Shown: one piece after another, positions 23,614 through 31,030 of the stretch
How positions within the stretch are numbered: the first letter of the stretch is position 1
How the letters are laid out: every line of letters starts with the position of its first letter
Assembly: GCF_016863495.1 (NCBI RefSeq)
Contig: NZ_BOOZ01000033.1
Location: 1-64,000, forward strand
Length of the DNA: 64,000 nt
Origin: Micromonospora andamanensis
GTDB lineage: Bacteria > Actinomycetota > Actinomycetes > Mycobacteriales > Micromonosporaceae
Reading direction: 5' to 3'
Position numbers and translations under genes: made by a program
The notes under the pieces: generated by a model
Databases searched by the model: none
Told to the model about the DNA's origin: nothing
The model's input: the letters and a program-made list of their open reading frames with translations, nothing else

Positions 23614-24447
23614 TCAGGTGTCGGACTTGTCGCCCGGCTTGTCCTCCAGGTCAGCGGAACCGGCCGAGGTGGTCGGCTTGTGCCCCTCCTCCGTCGGCGT
23701 GGTCGGGGTCTGCGCCCGGTCACCCTCCGCCGCCGACTCGCCGGCCGCGTCGCCGTCCAGCAGCGCCGTCAACGCCGCACCGGTGATCCGCCGGAAGGTA
23801 CGGCCCACCCGGTGGCGATCCAGGACGGCGACCTCCAACTGGTTGGCGGCGATCGTACGGGCGGCACCGCCCTCGCCACCGACGCTGCCCAGCGCCTGCA
23901 CCGCCACCTTCACCGCCTCGCCGAGTGACATGTCCGGCCGGTGGTTCGCCTTGAGCACCCCGGAGATCGCCTCGGCCTGACCACCCATCGCCATCCGGCC
24001 CGGCTCGTCGGTGACCGAACCGTCGTAGGTGTTCCGGTAGAGCGAATCGTCATCGGGGGTGGCGCCCACCTCGGCCACACAGATCTCCACCTCGAACGGC
24101 TTCGACTGCTCGGTGAAGATGGCGCCGAGGATCTGCGCGTACGAGTTGGCCAACGCCAGCCCGGTGACGTCCCGCCGGTCGTAGCTCAGACCGTTGAGGT
24201 CCGCCATCCGCACCCCGGCCCGGCGCAGGTTCTCGAACTCGTTGTACCTGCCGACGGCGGCGAACCCGATCCGGTCGTAGATCTCACTGACCTTGTGCAG
24301 CGCACTGGAAAGATTCTCGGCAACGAACAGCACCCCACCGGCGTAGCTCAGGACCACCGCGCTGCGCCCCCGGGCGATGCCCTTGCGGGCCAACTCGGAA
24401 CGGTCGCGCATGATCTGTTCGGGCGAGGCGTAGAACTGCATGGCCAC
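23614..24447 (-). CDS. prcA: 20S proteasome alpha subunit
   Basis: 277 residues from GTG 24447 (GGAG 10 nt upstream); ATG 24441 is a near alternative. The N-terminus AMQFYASPEQIMRDRSELAR matches the gate-forming helix of actinobacterial PrcA, followed by GIARGRSAVVLSYAGGVLFV. The tail (EEGHKPTTSAGSADLEDKPG) is acidic, low-complexity and longer than the fold needs. Alpha subunits form the outer rings of the 20S core and gate substrate entry from the ARC/Mpa ATPase. It lies 61 nt after prcB on the same strand. Downstream, where pafA would be expected, the rhamnose block starts instead. Confidence 0.97.
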   Translation of the reverse strand: MAMQFYASPEQIMRDRSELARKGIARGRSAVVLSYAGGVLFVAENLSSALHKVSEIYDRIGFAAVGRYNEFENLRRAGVRMADLNGLSYDRRDVTGLALANSYAQILGAIFTEQSKPFEVEICVAEVGATPDDDSLYRNTYDGSVTDEPGRMAMGGQAEAISGVLKANHRPDMSLGEAVKVAVQALGSVGGEGGAARTIAANQLEVAVLDRHRVGRTFRRITGAALTALLDGDAAGESAAEGDRAQTPTTPTEEGHKPTTSAGSADLEDKPGDKSDT

Positions 24448-24508
24448 GGCGGCGGCTCTCCTTCGGGCGCGGTACTCGGGAAACGGGGATCAGCTGCGGG
24501 CGGGCGGC

Positions 24509-25348
24509 TCAGCCACCCGGATTCTCCATCCGGCCGGCGACCACACTCTCCGCGATCGTCGAGGTCTCCGCGTCGGTCAACCGGTGCGTGCCCTCCGCCG
24601 TCGCGGTCATCACCACCGGGTAGATCCGCCGCGTCAGGTCAGGACCGCCGGTCGCGGTGTCGTCGTCGGCGGCGTCGTAGAGCGCCTCCACCGCCAACCG
24701 CACCGCGTCGTCGACGGACAGCCCGGTCCGGTACCGCTTCTTCAGCGCCGACTTGGCGAACAGCGAACCCGAGCCGATCGCGTCGTAGCCGGTCTCCTCG
24801 TACGGGCCGCCGGTGACGTCGAAGCTGAAGATCCGGCCGGCCCGCGTCGGATCACTTGCCGCCAGGTCGAAGCCGGCGAAGAGCGGAACCACCGCCAGAC
24901 CCTGCATCGCCGCACCCAGATTGCCGCGAATCATCGAGGCGAGCCGGTTCGCCTTGCCGTCGAGCGAGAGCATCGCGCCCTCGATCTTCTCGTAGTGCTC
25001 CAGCTCCACCTGGAACAGCCGCATCAGTTCGATGCCGACACCTGCGGTGCCGGCGATGCCCACAAGCGAGTACGCGTCGGCGGGGTGCACCTTCTCGATG
25101 TCCCGCTGGGCGATCAGATTGCCCATGGTGGCCCGCCGGTCACCGGCCATCACGACACCATCGGCGGCAGCGATGGCCACGATCGTGGTGGCGTGCGGGG
25201 CCAGATCGGCGGCCATGCCGGGGGGCAGCGCCCGTCGGCCCGGCAGCATCTCGGGGGCCGCCTTGCTCAGGAATGCCGTGAAGGAGGACGTCCCCGCGTT
25301 GGTGAACACATCTGGAAGACGCCCGGATGGATCAAAACCCGCTGCCAC
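24509..25348 (-). CDS. prcB: 20S proteasome beta subunit (catalytic)
   Basis: 279 residues from GTG 25348 with GAGAGGA upstream. An N-terminal propeptide of about 53 residues precedes the catalytic Thr in HATTIVAIAAADGVVMAGDR, so Thr54 should become the active nucleophile after self-cleavage. Residue 53 is Ala, where many actinobacterial beta subunits have Gly. Asp/Arg/Lys active-site partners are seen in GDRRAT and the later KKRY region. The start overlaps the endonuclease VII-like gene by 82 nt in another frame, implying tight coupling. With PrcA it forms the proteasome core that degrades pupylated proteins. Confidence 0.97.
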   Translation of the reverse strand: MAAGFDPSGRLPDVFTNAGTSSFTAFLSKAAPEMLPGRRALPPGMAADLAPHATTIVAIAAADGVVMAGDRRATMGNLIAQRDIEKVHPADAYSLVGIAGTAGVGIELMRLFQVELEHYEKIEGAMLSLDGKANRLASMIRGNLGAAMQGLAVVPLFAGFDLAASDPTRAGRIFSFDVTGGPYEETGYDAIGSGSLFAKSALKKRYRTGLSVDDAVRLAVEALYDAADDDTATGGPDLTRRIYPVVMTATAEGTHRLTDAETSTIAESVVAGRMENPGG

Positions 25349-25947
25349 GTGGTTCCTCTCAGGTACGTGATGGCCCTGGCCAGCCTCGTCGGACTGTCAC
25401 GGAACTGGCCAAGACCACCGTTGCAGTTGAAGCAGAGTATCCCGCGCACCCGTCCGGTGCGATGATCGTGGTCCACATGTTCCGGATCGGGGACACCGCA
25501 GACCGCGCAGACCCCACCCTGCTCGGCCAGCAGCTCGTCGAACTCCCGCTGCCCGATGCCGTACCGCCGCCGCAGGTGATACTCGCGGTTGCCGCCGTAC
25601 AGCCGTTGGGCGGTCTCCTTACCCCGTGCGTTGTGGCAGGGCTTGCAGTAACTGTGCCGTCCGCTGGCCTTCCGAGTGGTGCTCGGGAAGTCGCCCAACG
25701 GCTTGATCTGCTCGCAGTCCGGGCACCACTTCAGACCCTGGCCCACAGGAGTTGCCGGCCTCCGTGCGGGGGCGATGCCACGCTTGCGGCGGCTGGCCTC
25801 CGAGCGGGCTGTCGCACACGCCTTGCAGTAGTAGGCGCGACCGTCGACCCGACGGCTGTTGCGGTGAAACTCTGTGAGGGGCAGCGTGCGTTGGCACTGT
25901 GGGCAAATCTTGTCCGACTCGGTAGGCAAATCGGACATATGCCTCAT
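25267..25947 (-). CDS. Endonuclease VII-like HNH/His-Me finger protein within the proteasome operon
   Basis: 226 residues. Two tandem, mutually similar zinc-knuckle modules come first (C15/C18...C41/C44 and C75/C78...C101/C104, both with CPxC...YCKxC). The C-terminal His-Me finger domain is CAVCGVPDPEHVDHDHRTG...GILCFNCNGGLG, with D159-H160-D161-H162 as the catalytic core and C147/C150/C172/C175 as zinc ligands, as in recombination endonuclease VII. The ATG start overlaps the pup stop (ATGA), and the 3' end overlaps prcB by 82 nt. It is thus built into the pup-prcB operon. Nuclease activity is a family-level inference; its link with proteolysis is unexplained. Confidence 0.85.
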   Translation of the reverse strand: MRHMSDLPTESDKICPQCQRTLPLTEFHRNSRRVDGRAYYCKACATARSEASRRKRGIAPARRPATPVGQGLKWCPDCEQIKPLGDFPSTTRKASGRHSYCKPCHNARGKETAQRLYGGNREYHLRRRYGIGQREFDELLAEQGGVCAVCGVPDPEHVDHDHRTGRVRGILCFNCNGGLGQFRDSPTRLARAITYLRGTTWQRVLIHPGVFQMCSPTRGRPPSRHS

Positions 25948-26159
25948 TGACCCCCTTTTTGGACATATCCCCTCACGAACTCCTCGGCGTTTTCTTCGAG
26001 GACGGAGTCGATCTCGTCGAGCAGGTCGTCGACGTCCTCGGTGATCTCGGCGTGCCGCTCGGCGACCTCCGGGTTCGCCTCGACTGTGACGTCCTCGACC
26101 TCTTCGCCCTGACGGGACTTGTCCGACTGCGACTGACCGCCGCTGTCACGAGTGGCCAT
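25944..26159 (-). CDS. pup: Prokaryotic ubiquitin-like protein Pup
   Basis: 71 residues from ATG 26159, chosen because GGAGGAG lies 6 nt upstream; an ATG 15 nt earlier has no such site. Acidic and largely disordered, with the helix-forming segment DDLLDEIDSVLEENAEEFVR that binds ARC/Mpa, and the C-terminal GYVQKGGQ. The final Gln must be deamidated to Glu by Dop before ligation by PafA. It sits 118 nt downstream of dop on the same strand and overlaps the endonuclease VII-like gene by 4 nt. Confidence 0.98.
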   Translation of the reverse strand: MATRDSGGQSQSDKSRQGEEVEDVTVEANPEVAERHAEITEDVDDLLDEIDSVLEENAEEFVRGYVQKGGQ

Positions 26160-26277
26160 CGTTGCCTCCTCCACGATCTCCCTGCGATGAACTTACCTCG
26201 CGGGAGCGACGAATCGTCCTCCGCGCGCCGGTACCGACCCGCGGAGGACGAACAGCTGACGGACGGGGACCTGTGGG

Positions 26278-27795
26278 TCAGCCGCCGGTCAGGGTCTCCA
26301 GCAGATCCTTGGCGCTGGCACAGCGGTCGAACAACTCTCCGACGTGCCGCCTGGTGCCACGTTCCGGCTCCATCATCGGCACCCGCACCAGCGACTCGCG
26401 GCCGACGTCGAAGATCACCGAATCCCAACTGGCGGCGACCACTTCGGAGGCGTACTGGGCCAGGCAGCGGCCCCGGAAGTAGGCCCGGGTGTCCTCCGGC
26501 GGCTCCGTCATCGCCGAGCGGCTCTCCTCGTCGCTGAGCAGCGTCTTCATCGACCCACGGGAGACCAACCGGTGGTAGAGGCCCTTCTCCGGGCGCACGT
26601 CGGAATACTGCAGGTCGACCAGCTGGAGCTTGTGCGATCCCCAGCCGAGCTTCTCCCGCTCCCGGTAGCCCTCCAGCAGCCGCAGCTTCGCCACCCAGTC
26701 CAGCTCGTCGGCGCAGAGCATCACGTCGCGCCCGAGCCGGTCGAGCACGTTCTCCCACCGGTCCAGCACGTCGGCGGTCTGCTCGTCGACGTCGTCGCCG
26801 TAGCGGTCGTCGACGAACGCCCGCACCCGCTCCAGGTAGGCCCACTGAACGTCCATGGCGGTCAGCCGGCGTCCGTCGCGCAGCCGCATCAGGTGTGACA
26901 GCGACGGGTCGTGGCTGACCGCGCGCAGTTCGCCGACGGGGTCGGCGATGCCGAGGTCCGGGCCGAGGGCCTTCTCCTCGATCATCGTGAGGATCAGCGC
27001 GGTGGTGCCCACCTTGAGGTATGTGGAGATCTCCGAGAGGTTCGCGTCGCCGATGATGACGTGCAGGCGGCGGTACTTGTCCGCGTCGGCGTGCGGTTCG
27101 TCACGGGTGTTGATGATCGGCCGTTTGAGGGTGGTCTCGAGACCGACCTCGACCTCGAAGAAGTCGGCGCGCTGGGAGATCTGGAAGCCGCTCTGGCCGC
27201 CGTCCTGGCCGATGCCGACGCGGCCGGCGCCGCAGACGATCTGCCGGGTCACGAAGAACGGCGTCAGGTACGCCACGATGTCGGCGAACGGCGTCTGCCG
27301 GCGCATGAGGTAGTTCTCGTGCGCGCCGTAGCTGGCTCCCTTGTTGTCGGTGTTGTTCTTGTAGAGGTGGATCGGTGCCGTGCCGGGGATCGTGGCGGCC
27401 CGCCGCGCCGCCTCCGCCATCACCCGCTCGCCCGCCTTGTCCCAGCGGACCACGTCGCGCGGGTTCGTCACCTCGGGGGTGGAGTACTCCGGGTGCGCGT
27501 GGTCGACGTAGAGCCGCGCCCCGTTGGTCAGGATCACGTTGGCCAGGCCGAGGTCCTCGTCGGCGAGCGCCTCGGCCGGGTCGTAGGCCGCGCCGGAGTA
27601 GGTGAAGCCGCGGGCGTCCCGCAGCGGTGACTCCTCCTCGTAGTCCCATCGCGCCCGGCCGCCGCGGTTCAGCTCCGGTCGGGCGCCGTAGGCGTTCACC
27701 ACCTGCGAGGAGGTGACCATCGGGTTGGCGCCGGCCTGGCCGGGAACGGAGATGCCGTACTCGACCTCGGTGCCCATGATTCGTCTAACGCTCAT
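26278..27795 (-). CDS. dop: Pup deamidase/depupylase Dop
   Basis: 505 residues from ATG 27795 (MSVRRIMGTEVEYGIS), the usual Dop start; a longer ATG exists at 27852. It is a paralogue of PafA with the same fold: GTEVEYGIS at the active site, NGARLYVDHAHPEYSTPEVT, LYKNNTDNKGASYGAHENYL and RPIINTRDEPHADADKYRRL. The segment around residues 40-75 (YGARPELNRGGRARWDYEEE) corresponds to the Dop-loop region absent from PafA. It deamidates the Pup C-terminal Gln and removes Pup from targets. It is separated from arc by a strong hairpin, so the dop-pup-endoVII-prcB-prcA group is probably its own transcript. Confidence 0.97.
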   Translation of the reverse strand: MSVRRIMGTEVEYGISVPGQAGANPMVTSSQVVNAYGARPELNRGGRARWDYEEESPLRDARGFTYSGAAYDPAEALADEDLGLANVILTNGARLYVDHAHPEYSTPEVTNPRDVVRWDKAGERVMAEAARRAATIPGTAPIHLYKNNTDNKGASYGAHENYLMRRQTPFADIVAYLTPFFVTRQIVCGAGRVGIGQDGGQSGFQISQRADFFEVEVGLETTLKRPIINTRDEPHADADKYRRLHVIIGDANLSEISTYLKVGTTALILTMIEEKALGPDLGIADPVGELRAVSHDPSLSHLMRLRDGRRLTAMDVQWAYLERVRAFVDDRYGDDVDEQTADVLDRWENVLDRLGRDVMLCADELDWVAKLRLLEGYREREKLGWGSHKLQLVDLQYSDVRPEKGLYHRLVSRGSMKTLLSDEESRSAMTEPPEDTRAYFRGRCLAQYASEVVAASWDSVIFDVGRESLVRVPMMEPERGTRRHVGELFDRCASAKDLLETLTGG

Positions 27796-27938
27796 CGACC
27801 TACCCGCTTCGTTTGCCCGACCGGTCCCCGTCATGTCGAGCGTAGTCGCCACTTCGCCAACCGGGGGCGTGGCGGTGGGGCGGGTCCGCCCCGGAGCCGA
27901 GGTGGCGTGCCCTGTGCGACGCGGTCCCGGCGTACGAC

Positions 27939-27969
27939 GGGGCCCGCGACGCGTGGCGTCGCGGGCCCC
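27939..27969 (-). terminator. Terminator after arc
   Basis: A perfect 14-bp stem (GGGGCCCGCGACGC, 27939-27952; complement 27956-27969) with a 3-nt loop, 15 nt beyond the arc stop and upstream of dop. Confidence 0.75.
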
Positions 27970-27984
27970 GGTGGCGCGTACCGG

Positions 27985-29766
27985 TCAGAGGTACTGACCG
28001 GTGTTGCTCGCGGTCTCGATGGAGCGTCCGGCCTCGGCGCCCTTGCCGCCGGAGACGAGCGTACGGATGTAGACGATCCGCTCGCCCTTCTTGCCGGAGA
28101 TGCGGGCCCAGTCGTCCGGGTTCGTGGTGTTGGGCAGGTCCTCGTTCTCGCGGAACTCGTCGACGCAGGCGTCGAGCAGGTGCTGCAGGCGCAGCCCCTT
28201 GCGACCGGAGGTGAGGAACTCCTTGATGGCCATCTTCTTGCCCCGGTCGACGATGTTCTGGATCATCGCGCCGGAGTTGAAGTCCTTGAAGTACAGGACT
28301 TCCTTGTCACCGTTGGCGTAGGTGACCTCGAGGAAGCGGTTCTCCTCCGTCTCCGAGTACATCCGTAGCACCACCGCGTCGATCATGGCGGCGACGGTGG
28401 CCTGCGGATCGCTGCCGTGTTCGGCCAGGTCGTCGGCGTGCAGCGGCAGGCCGGGGAGGATGTACTTGGAGAAGATGTCCTTGGCTGCCTCGGCGTCCGG
28501 ACGCTCGATCTTGATCTTCACGTCGAGTCGTCCCGGGCGCAGGATCGCCGGGTCGATCATGTCTTCCCGGTTGGAGGCGCCGATGACGATGACGTTCTCC
28601 AGCCCCTCGACGCCGTCGATCTCGCTGAGCAGCTGCGGCACGATGGTGTTCTCCACGTCTGAGGAGACACCGGAGCCGCGGGTGCGGAAGACCGAGTCCA
28701 TCTCGTCGAAGAAGACGATGACCGGCGTGCCTTCGCCGGCCTTCTCCCGGGCCCGCTGGAAGATCAGCCGGATGTGCCGCTCGGTCTCGCCGACGTACTT
28801 GTTGAGCAGCTCGGGGCCTTTGATGTTGAGGAAGAAGCTGGTGTGCCGCTCCTTGCCCTGCCGCTCGGCGATCTTCTTGGCGAGGGAGTTGGCGACCGCC
28901 TTGGCGATGAGCGTCTTACCGCAGCCCGGCGGGCCGTAGAGCAGGATGCCCTTCGGCGGGCGCAGCTGGTGCTCCCGGAACAGGTCTGCGTGCAGGAACG
29001 GCAGCTCCACCGCGTCGCGGATCTGCTCGATCTGGGAGTGCAGGCCGCCGATGTCGCTGTAGTCGACGTCCGGCACCTCCTCCAGCACGAGTTCCTCGAC
29101 CTCGCTCTTGGGAATCCGCTCGTACGCGTACGCCGAGCGAGGTTCGATCATGAGCGAGTCGCCGGCCCGGATCGCACTGCCGATCAGGGTCTCGGCCAGG
29201 TGCACGATGCGTTCCTCGTCGGAGTGCGACACCACGAGCGCCCGGTCACCCGGTGCGCCTTCGGGGCCCGCGAGGATCTCCTTGAGCATGACCACCTCGC
29301 CGACCCGCTCGTAGCCGAACGCGTCGACGATGTTGAGCGCGTCGTTGAGCAGGACCTCCTGGCCGCGCTGCAGCTCACCCACGTCGAGCGAGGGTGAGAC
29401 GGCGACGCGCAGTTTGCGACCGCCGGTGAAGACGTCGACAGTGCCGTCGTCGTGCCGGGCCAGGAAGACGCCGTAGCCACTTGGGGGTTGAGCGAGCCGG
29501 TCGATCTCCTCCTTGAGCGTCACGATCTGCGCGCGAGCTTCCTTGAGAGTGCTCACGAGCCGTTCGTTGTTCTCGGTCAGCCGCGCCAACTGCGCCTGGG
29601 TGGCGGCCAGCCGCTCTTCGAGCTGCCGGACGTGTCGGGGGCTCTCGGTCAACTTGCGCCGCACCAGAGCGAGTTCCTCTTGAAGGAACGCGACCTGCGT
29701 GGAGAGATCGTGGGCCTCCTTCTCCCACCGTGCGGCGCGCGAGTCCGCGTCGTCGCTGCGTGCCAC
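27985..29766 (-). CDS. arc: Proteasome-associated AAA ATPase ARC/Mpa
   Basis: 593 residues from GTG 29766 with GGGGAGGT 5 nt upstream; the frame continues upstream into the ferredoxin region and is not used. An N-terminal coiled coil (about residues 14-92, EKEAHDLSTQVAFLQEELAL ... IVTLKEEIDRLAQ) binds Pup. Two OB-like domains follow, then an AAA module with Walker A GPPGCGKT, Walker B VIVFFDEMDS and the second region of homology REDMIDPAILRPGR. The C-terminal GQYL, with penultimate Tyr, docks into PrcA and opens the gate. It unfolds pupylated proteins and feeds them to the 20S core. Confidence 0.97.
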   Translation of the reverse strand: MARSDDADSRAARWEKEAHDLSTQVAFLQEELALVRRKLTESPRHVRQLEERLAATQAQLARLTENNERLVSTLKEARAQIVTLKEEIDRLAQPPSGYGVFLARHDDGTVDVFTGGRKLRVAVSPSLDVGELQRGQEVLLNDALNIVDAFGYERVGEVVMLKEILAGPEGAPGDRALVVSHSDEERIVHLAETLIGSAIRAGDSLMIEPRSAYAYERIPKSEVEELVLEEVPDVDYSDIGGLHSQIEQIRDAVELPFLHADLFREHQLRPPKGILLYGPPGCGKTLIAKAVANSLAKKIAERQGKERHTSFFLNIKGPELLNKYVGETERHIRLIFQRAREKAGEGTPVIVFFDEMDSVFRTRGSGVSSDVENTIVPQLLSEIDGVEGLENVIVIGASNREDMIDPAILRPGRLDVKIKIERPDAEAAKDIFSKYILPGLPLHADDLAEHGSDPQATVAAMIDAVVLRMYSETEENRFLEVTYANGDKEVLYFKDFNSGAMIQNIVDRGKKMAIKEFLTSGRKGLRLQHLLDACVDEFRENEDLPNTTNPDDWARISGKKGERIVYIRTLVSGGKGAEAGRSIETASNTGQYL

Positions 29767-29929
29767 GTCCCACCTCCCCGGGGGGCTTGAACGTTCTGAC
29801 CTAACACTAGCCGCTATGAGCCCGATTCGGTCCTCCGCAACGCGCCTGTCACCGAAGCTTGATCGCCAAGGGTGGGTCGACGGGCGGGTACGGGCATTCG
29901 GGTACCGTCGAGGGGTGGGACGGGAGAAC

Positions 29930-30238
29930 ATGGGGGGTGCACCGGTGGCCGAGGTCGCGACCGACCAGCTGCAGGTCTGGGTCGACCAGGATCTGTGCAC
30001 GGGCGACGGGCTGTGCGTGCAGTACGCGCCGGAGGTCTTCGAGTTCGACATCGACGGGTTGGCGTACGTCAAGGGCCCGGACGGTGAGCTGGTGCAGGCG
30101 CCGGGCGGCCGGGTGGACGTGCCGGAGCACCTGCGCCTTGAGGTGATCGACTCGGCGAAGGAGTGCCCCGGCGAGTGCATTCACGTCGTGCGCGGCAGCG
30201 ACGGCGTCGAGGTCGCCGGCCCGGAGGCCGACGACTGA
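29930..30238 (+). CDS. Ferredoxin, small [3Fe-4S]/[4Fe-4S] type
   Basis: 102 residues from ATG 29930 (GGGAG upstream); GTG 29945 is an alternative. The cluster ligands are CTGDGLC (first two Cys, x5 spacing) and CPGEC near the C-terminus. The pattern is that of the single-cluster ferredoxins that serve cytochromes P450 in actinobacteria, with one extra Cys. DVDQDLCTGDGLCVQYAP and VFEFDIDGLAYVKG are typical surroundings. It is divergent from arc. A ferredoxin gene commonly stands next to arc in this group of bacteria; no P450 or reductase is adjacent, so its redox partner is unknown. Confidence 0.88.
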   Translation: MGGAPVAEVATDQLQVWVDQDLCTGDGLCVQYAPEVFEFDIDGLAYVKGPDGELVQAPGGRVDVPEHLRLEVIDSAKECPGECIHVVRGSDGVEVAGPEADD

Positions 30239-30281
30239 TCCGGGAGCCCGGCTGATCCCGGGATGACCCGCCAGGCGGCCA

Positions 30282-30854
30282 CTACAGCAACGGGCGGCCG
30301 ACCACCGAGGCGACCAGCCGGGCGAACTCCTCCAACCGGGCGATCTGCCCGGCACCGCCGTCGTCGAGGGTCTTGCCGAAGCGCAGCGCGTCATGGCGCG
30401 GCCCGCCAGCGCTCTCCTCACTCGGCGGCGACTCGTCGAGCGAGGTCAACAGCAGGTAGACGTCGATGCTGTCGACCCGGATCTCGCCGTTGTCGTGGCG
30501 GAACAGCCGACGCCGGCAGCCGACCTCGGTGACCGAGGAGACCGGCACCACCCGCAGCGAGGAGGTCATCGAGCCCGGCGGCCCCTCCCCCGGCGGCACG
30601 TCCTCGCCGTGCCAGAGCACCAGGCGGCTGCCATCGCAGACGACGACCTCCTGCCACACGCCGTTGACCTCGTTGACGAAGCGTTCCAGGGTGAAGCCGA
30701 GCACCGACGCCCCGCGCAGGACGCCGCCGAGCGCCTCCAAGGCGACGTCGGGGTCGCGCAGGTAGGCCCGCGCCGCCGATTCGAGATCGGTGTACGGCGA
30801 CCAGTCCGGAAAGACGGCCGGCAGGTCGCCACCGCCGAAGCCGGGACGGCTCAT
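30282..30854 (-). CDS. Conserved actinobacterial protein of unknown function
   Basis: 190 residues from ATG 30854, with GGAGGG 5 nt upstream inside an 80-bp tandem repeat. It is soluble, with no signal or membrane helix. Beta-rich middle: SVLGFTLERFVNEVNGVWQE, VVVCDGSRLVLWHGEDV, then CRRRLFRHDNGEIRVDSIDV. No catalytic motif is recognised. Its start codon overlaps the stop of a 27-codon mini-ORF (ATGA), and the chain continues upstream to trmI and the site-2 protease gene, so it is likely translated from the same mRNA. Confidence 0.75.
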   Translation of the reverse strand: MSRPGFGGGDLPAVFPDWSPYTDLESAARAYLRDPDVALEALGGVLRGASVLGFTLERFVNEVNGVWQEVVVCDGSRLVLWHGEDVPPGEGPPGSMTSSLRVVPVSSVTEVGCRRRLFRHDNGEIRVDSIDVYLLLTSLDESPPSEESAGGPRHDALRFGKTLDDGGAGQIARLEEFARLVASVVGRPLL

Positions 30855-30934
30855 GCCGGCCCTCCGCTGCGCTGCAGGCCGACATGAGACACAAAGACGC
30901 TGAGTTGATGACTCGCTCGCTGACGCTCACTCAT
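30851..30934 (-). CDS. 27-codon mini-ORF 2 in tandem repeat, coupled to the next gene
   Basis: ATG 30934 opens a 27-aa frame (MSERQRASHQLSVFV...) that ends with TGA overlapping the ATG of the 190-aa gene. GGAGGG, 5 nt before this ATG, lies in the preceding mini-ORF. It is almost identical to mini-ORF 1, differing at two residues (A/V at 13, P/L at 20). It may be a translated leader peptide or just an open frame in a repeat. Confidence 0.35.
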   Translation of the reverse strand: MSERQRASHQLSVFVSHVGLQRSGGPA

Positions 30935-31010
30935 GCCGGCCCTCCGCTGCGCTGCGGACCGACATGAGACACAAAGGCGCTGAGTTGATGACTCGCTCGC
31001 TGACGCTCAC
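30851..31010. repeat. 80-bp direct tandem duplication
   Basis: Units 30851-30930 and 30931-31010 are identical except for three substitutions; the first bases of a third unit (TCAT) follow at 31011. Each unit carries a ribosome site and an ATG on the minus strand. The words GCTCGCTGACGCTCACTCAT and GCCCTCCGCTGCGCTGC suggest a dispersed intergenic repeat family. Confidence 0.95.
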
Positions 31011-31014
31011 TCAT
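30931..31014 (-). CDS. 27-codon mini-ORF 1 in tandem repeat
   Basis: ATG 31014 has an excellent GGAGGTGA 5-6 nt upstream, 17 nt after the trmI stop. The 27-aa frame (MSERQRASHQLSAFV...) ends with ATGA overlapping the start of mini-ORF 2. No domain or localisation signal is seen. The strong ribosome site is the main reason to think that it is translated. Confidence 0.4.
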   Translation of the reverse strand: MSERQRASHQLSAFVSHVGPQRSGGPA

Positions 31015-31030
31015 CGGATCACCTCCGCCG

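Noticed and set aside
30418..30930. Alternative 170-codon frame over the unknown 190-aa gene
   Set aside because: Arises from a start in the 80-bp repeat and becomes an Arg-rich shadow; the 190-aa frame has normal composition and a coupled start.
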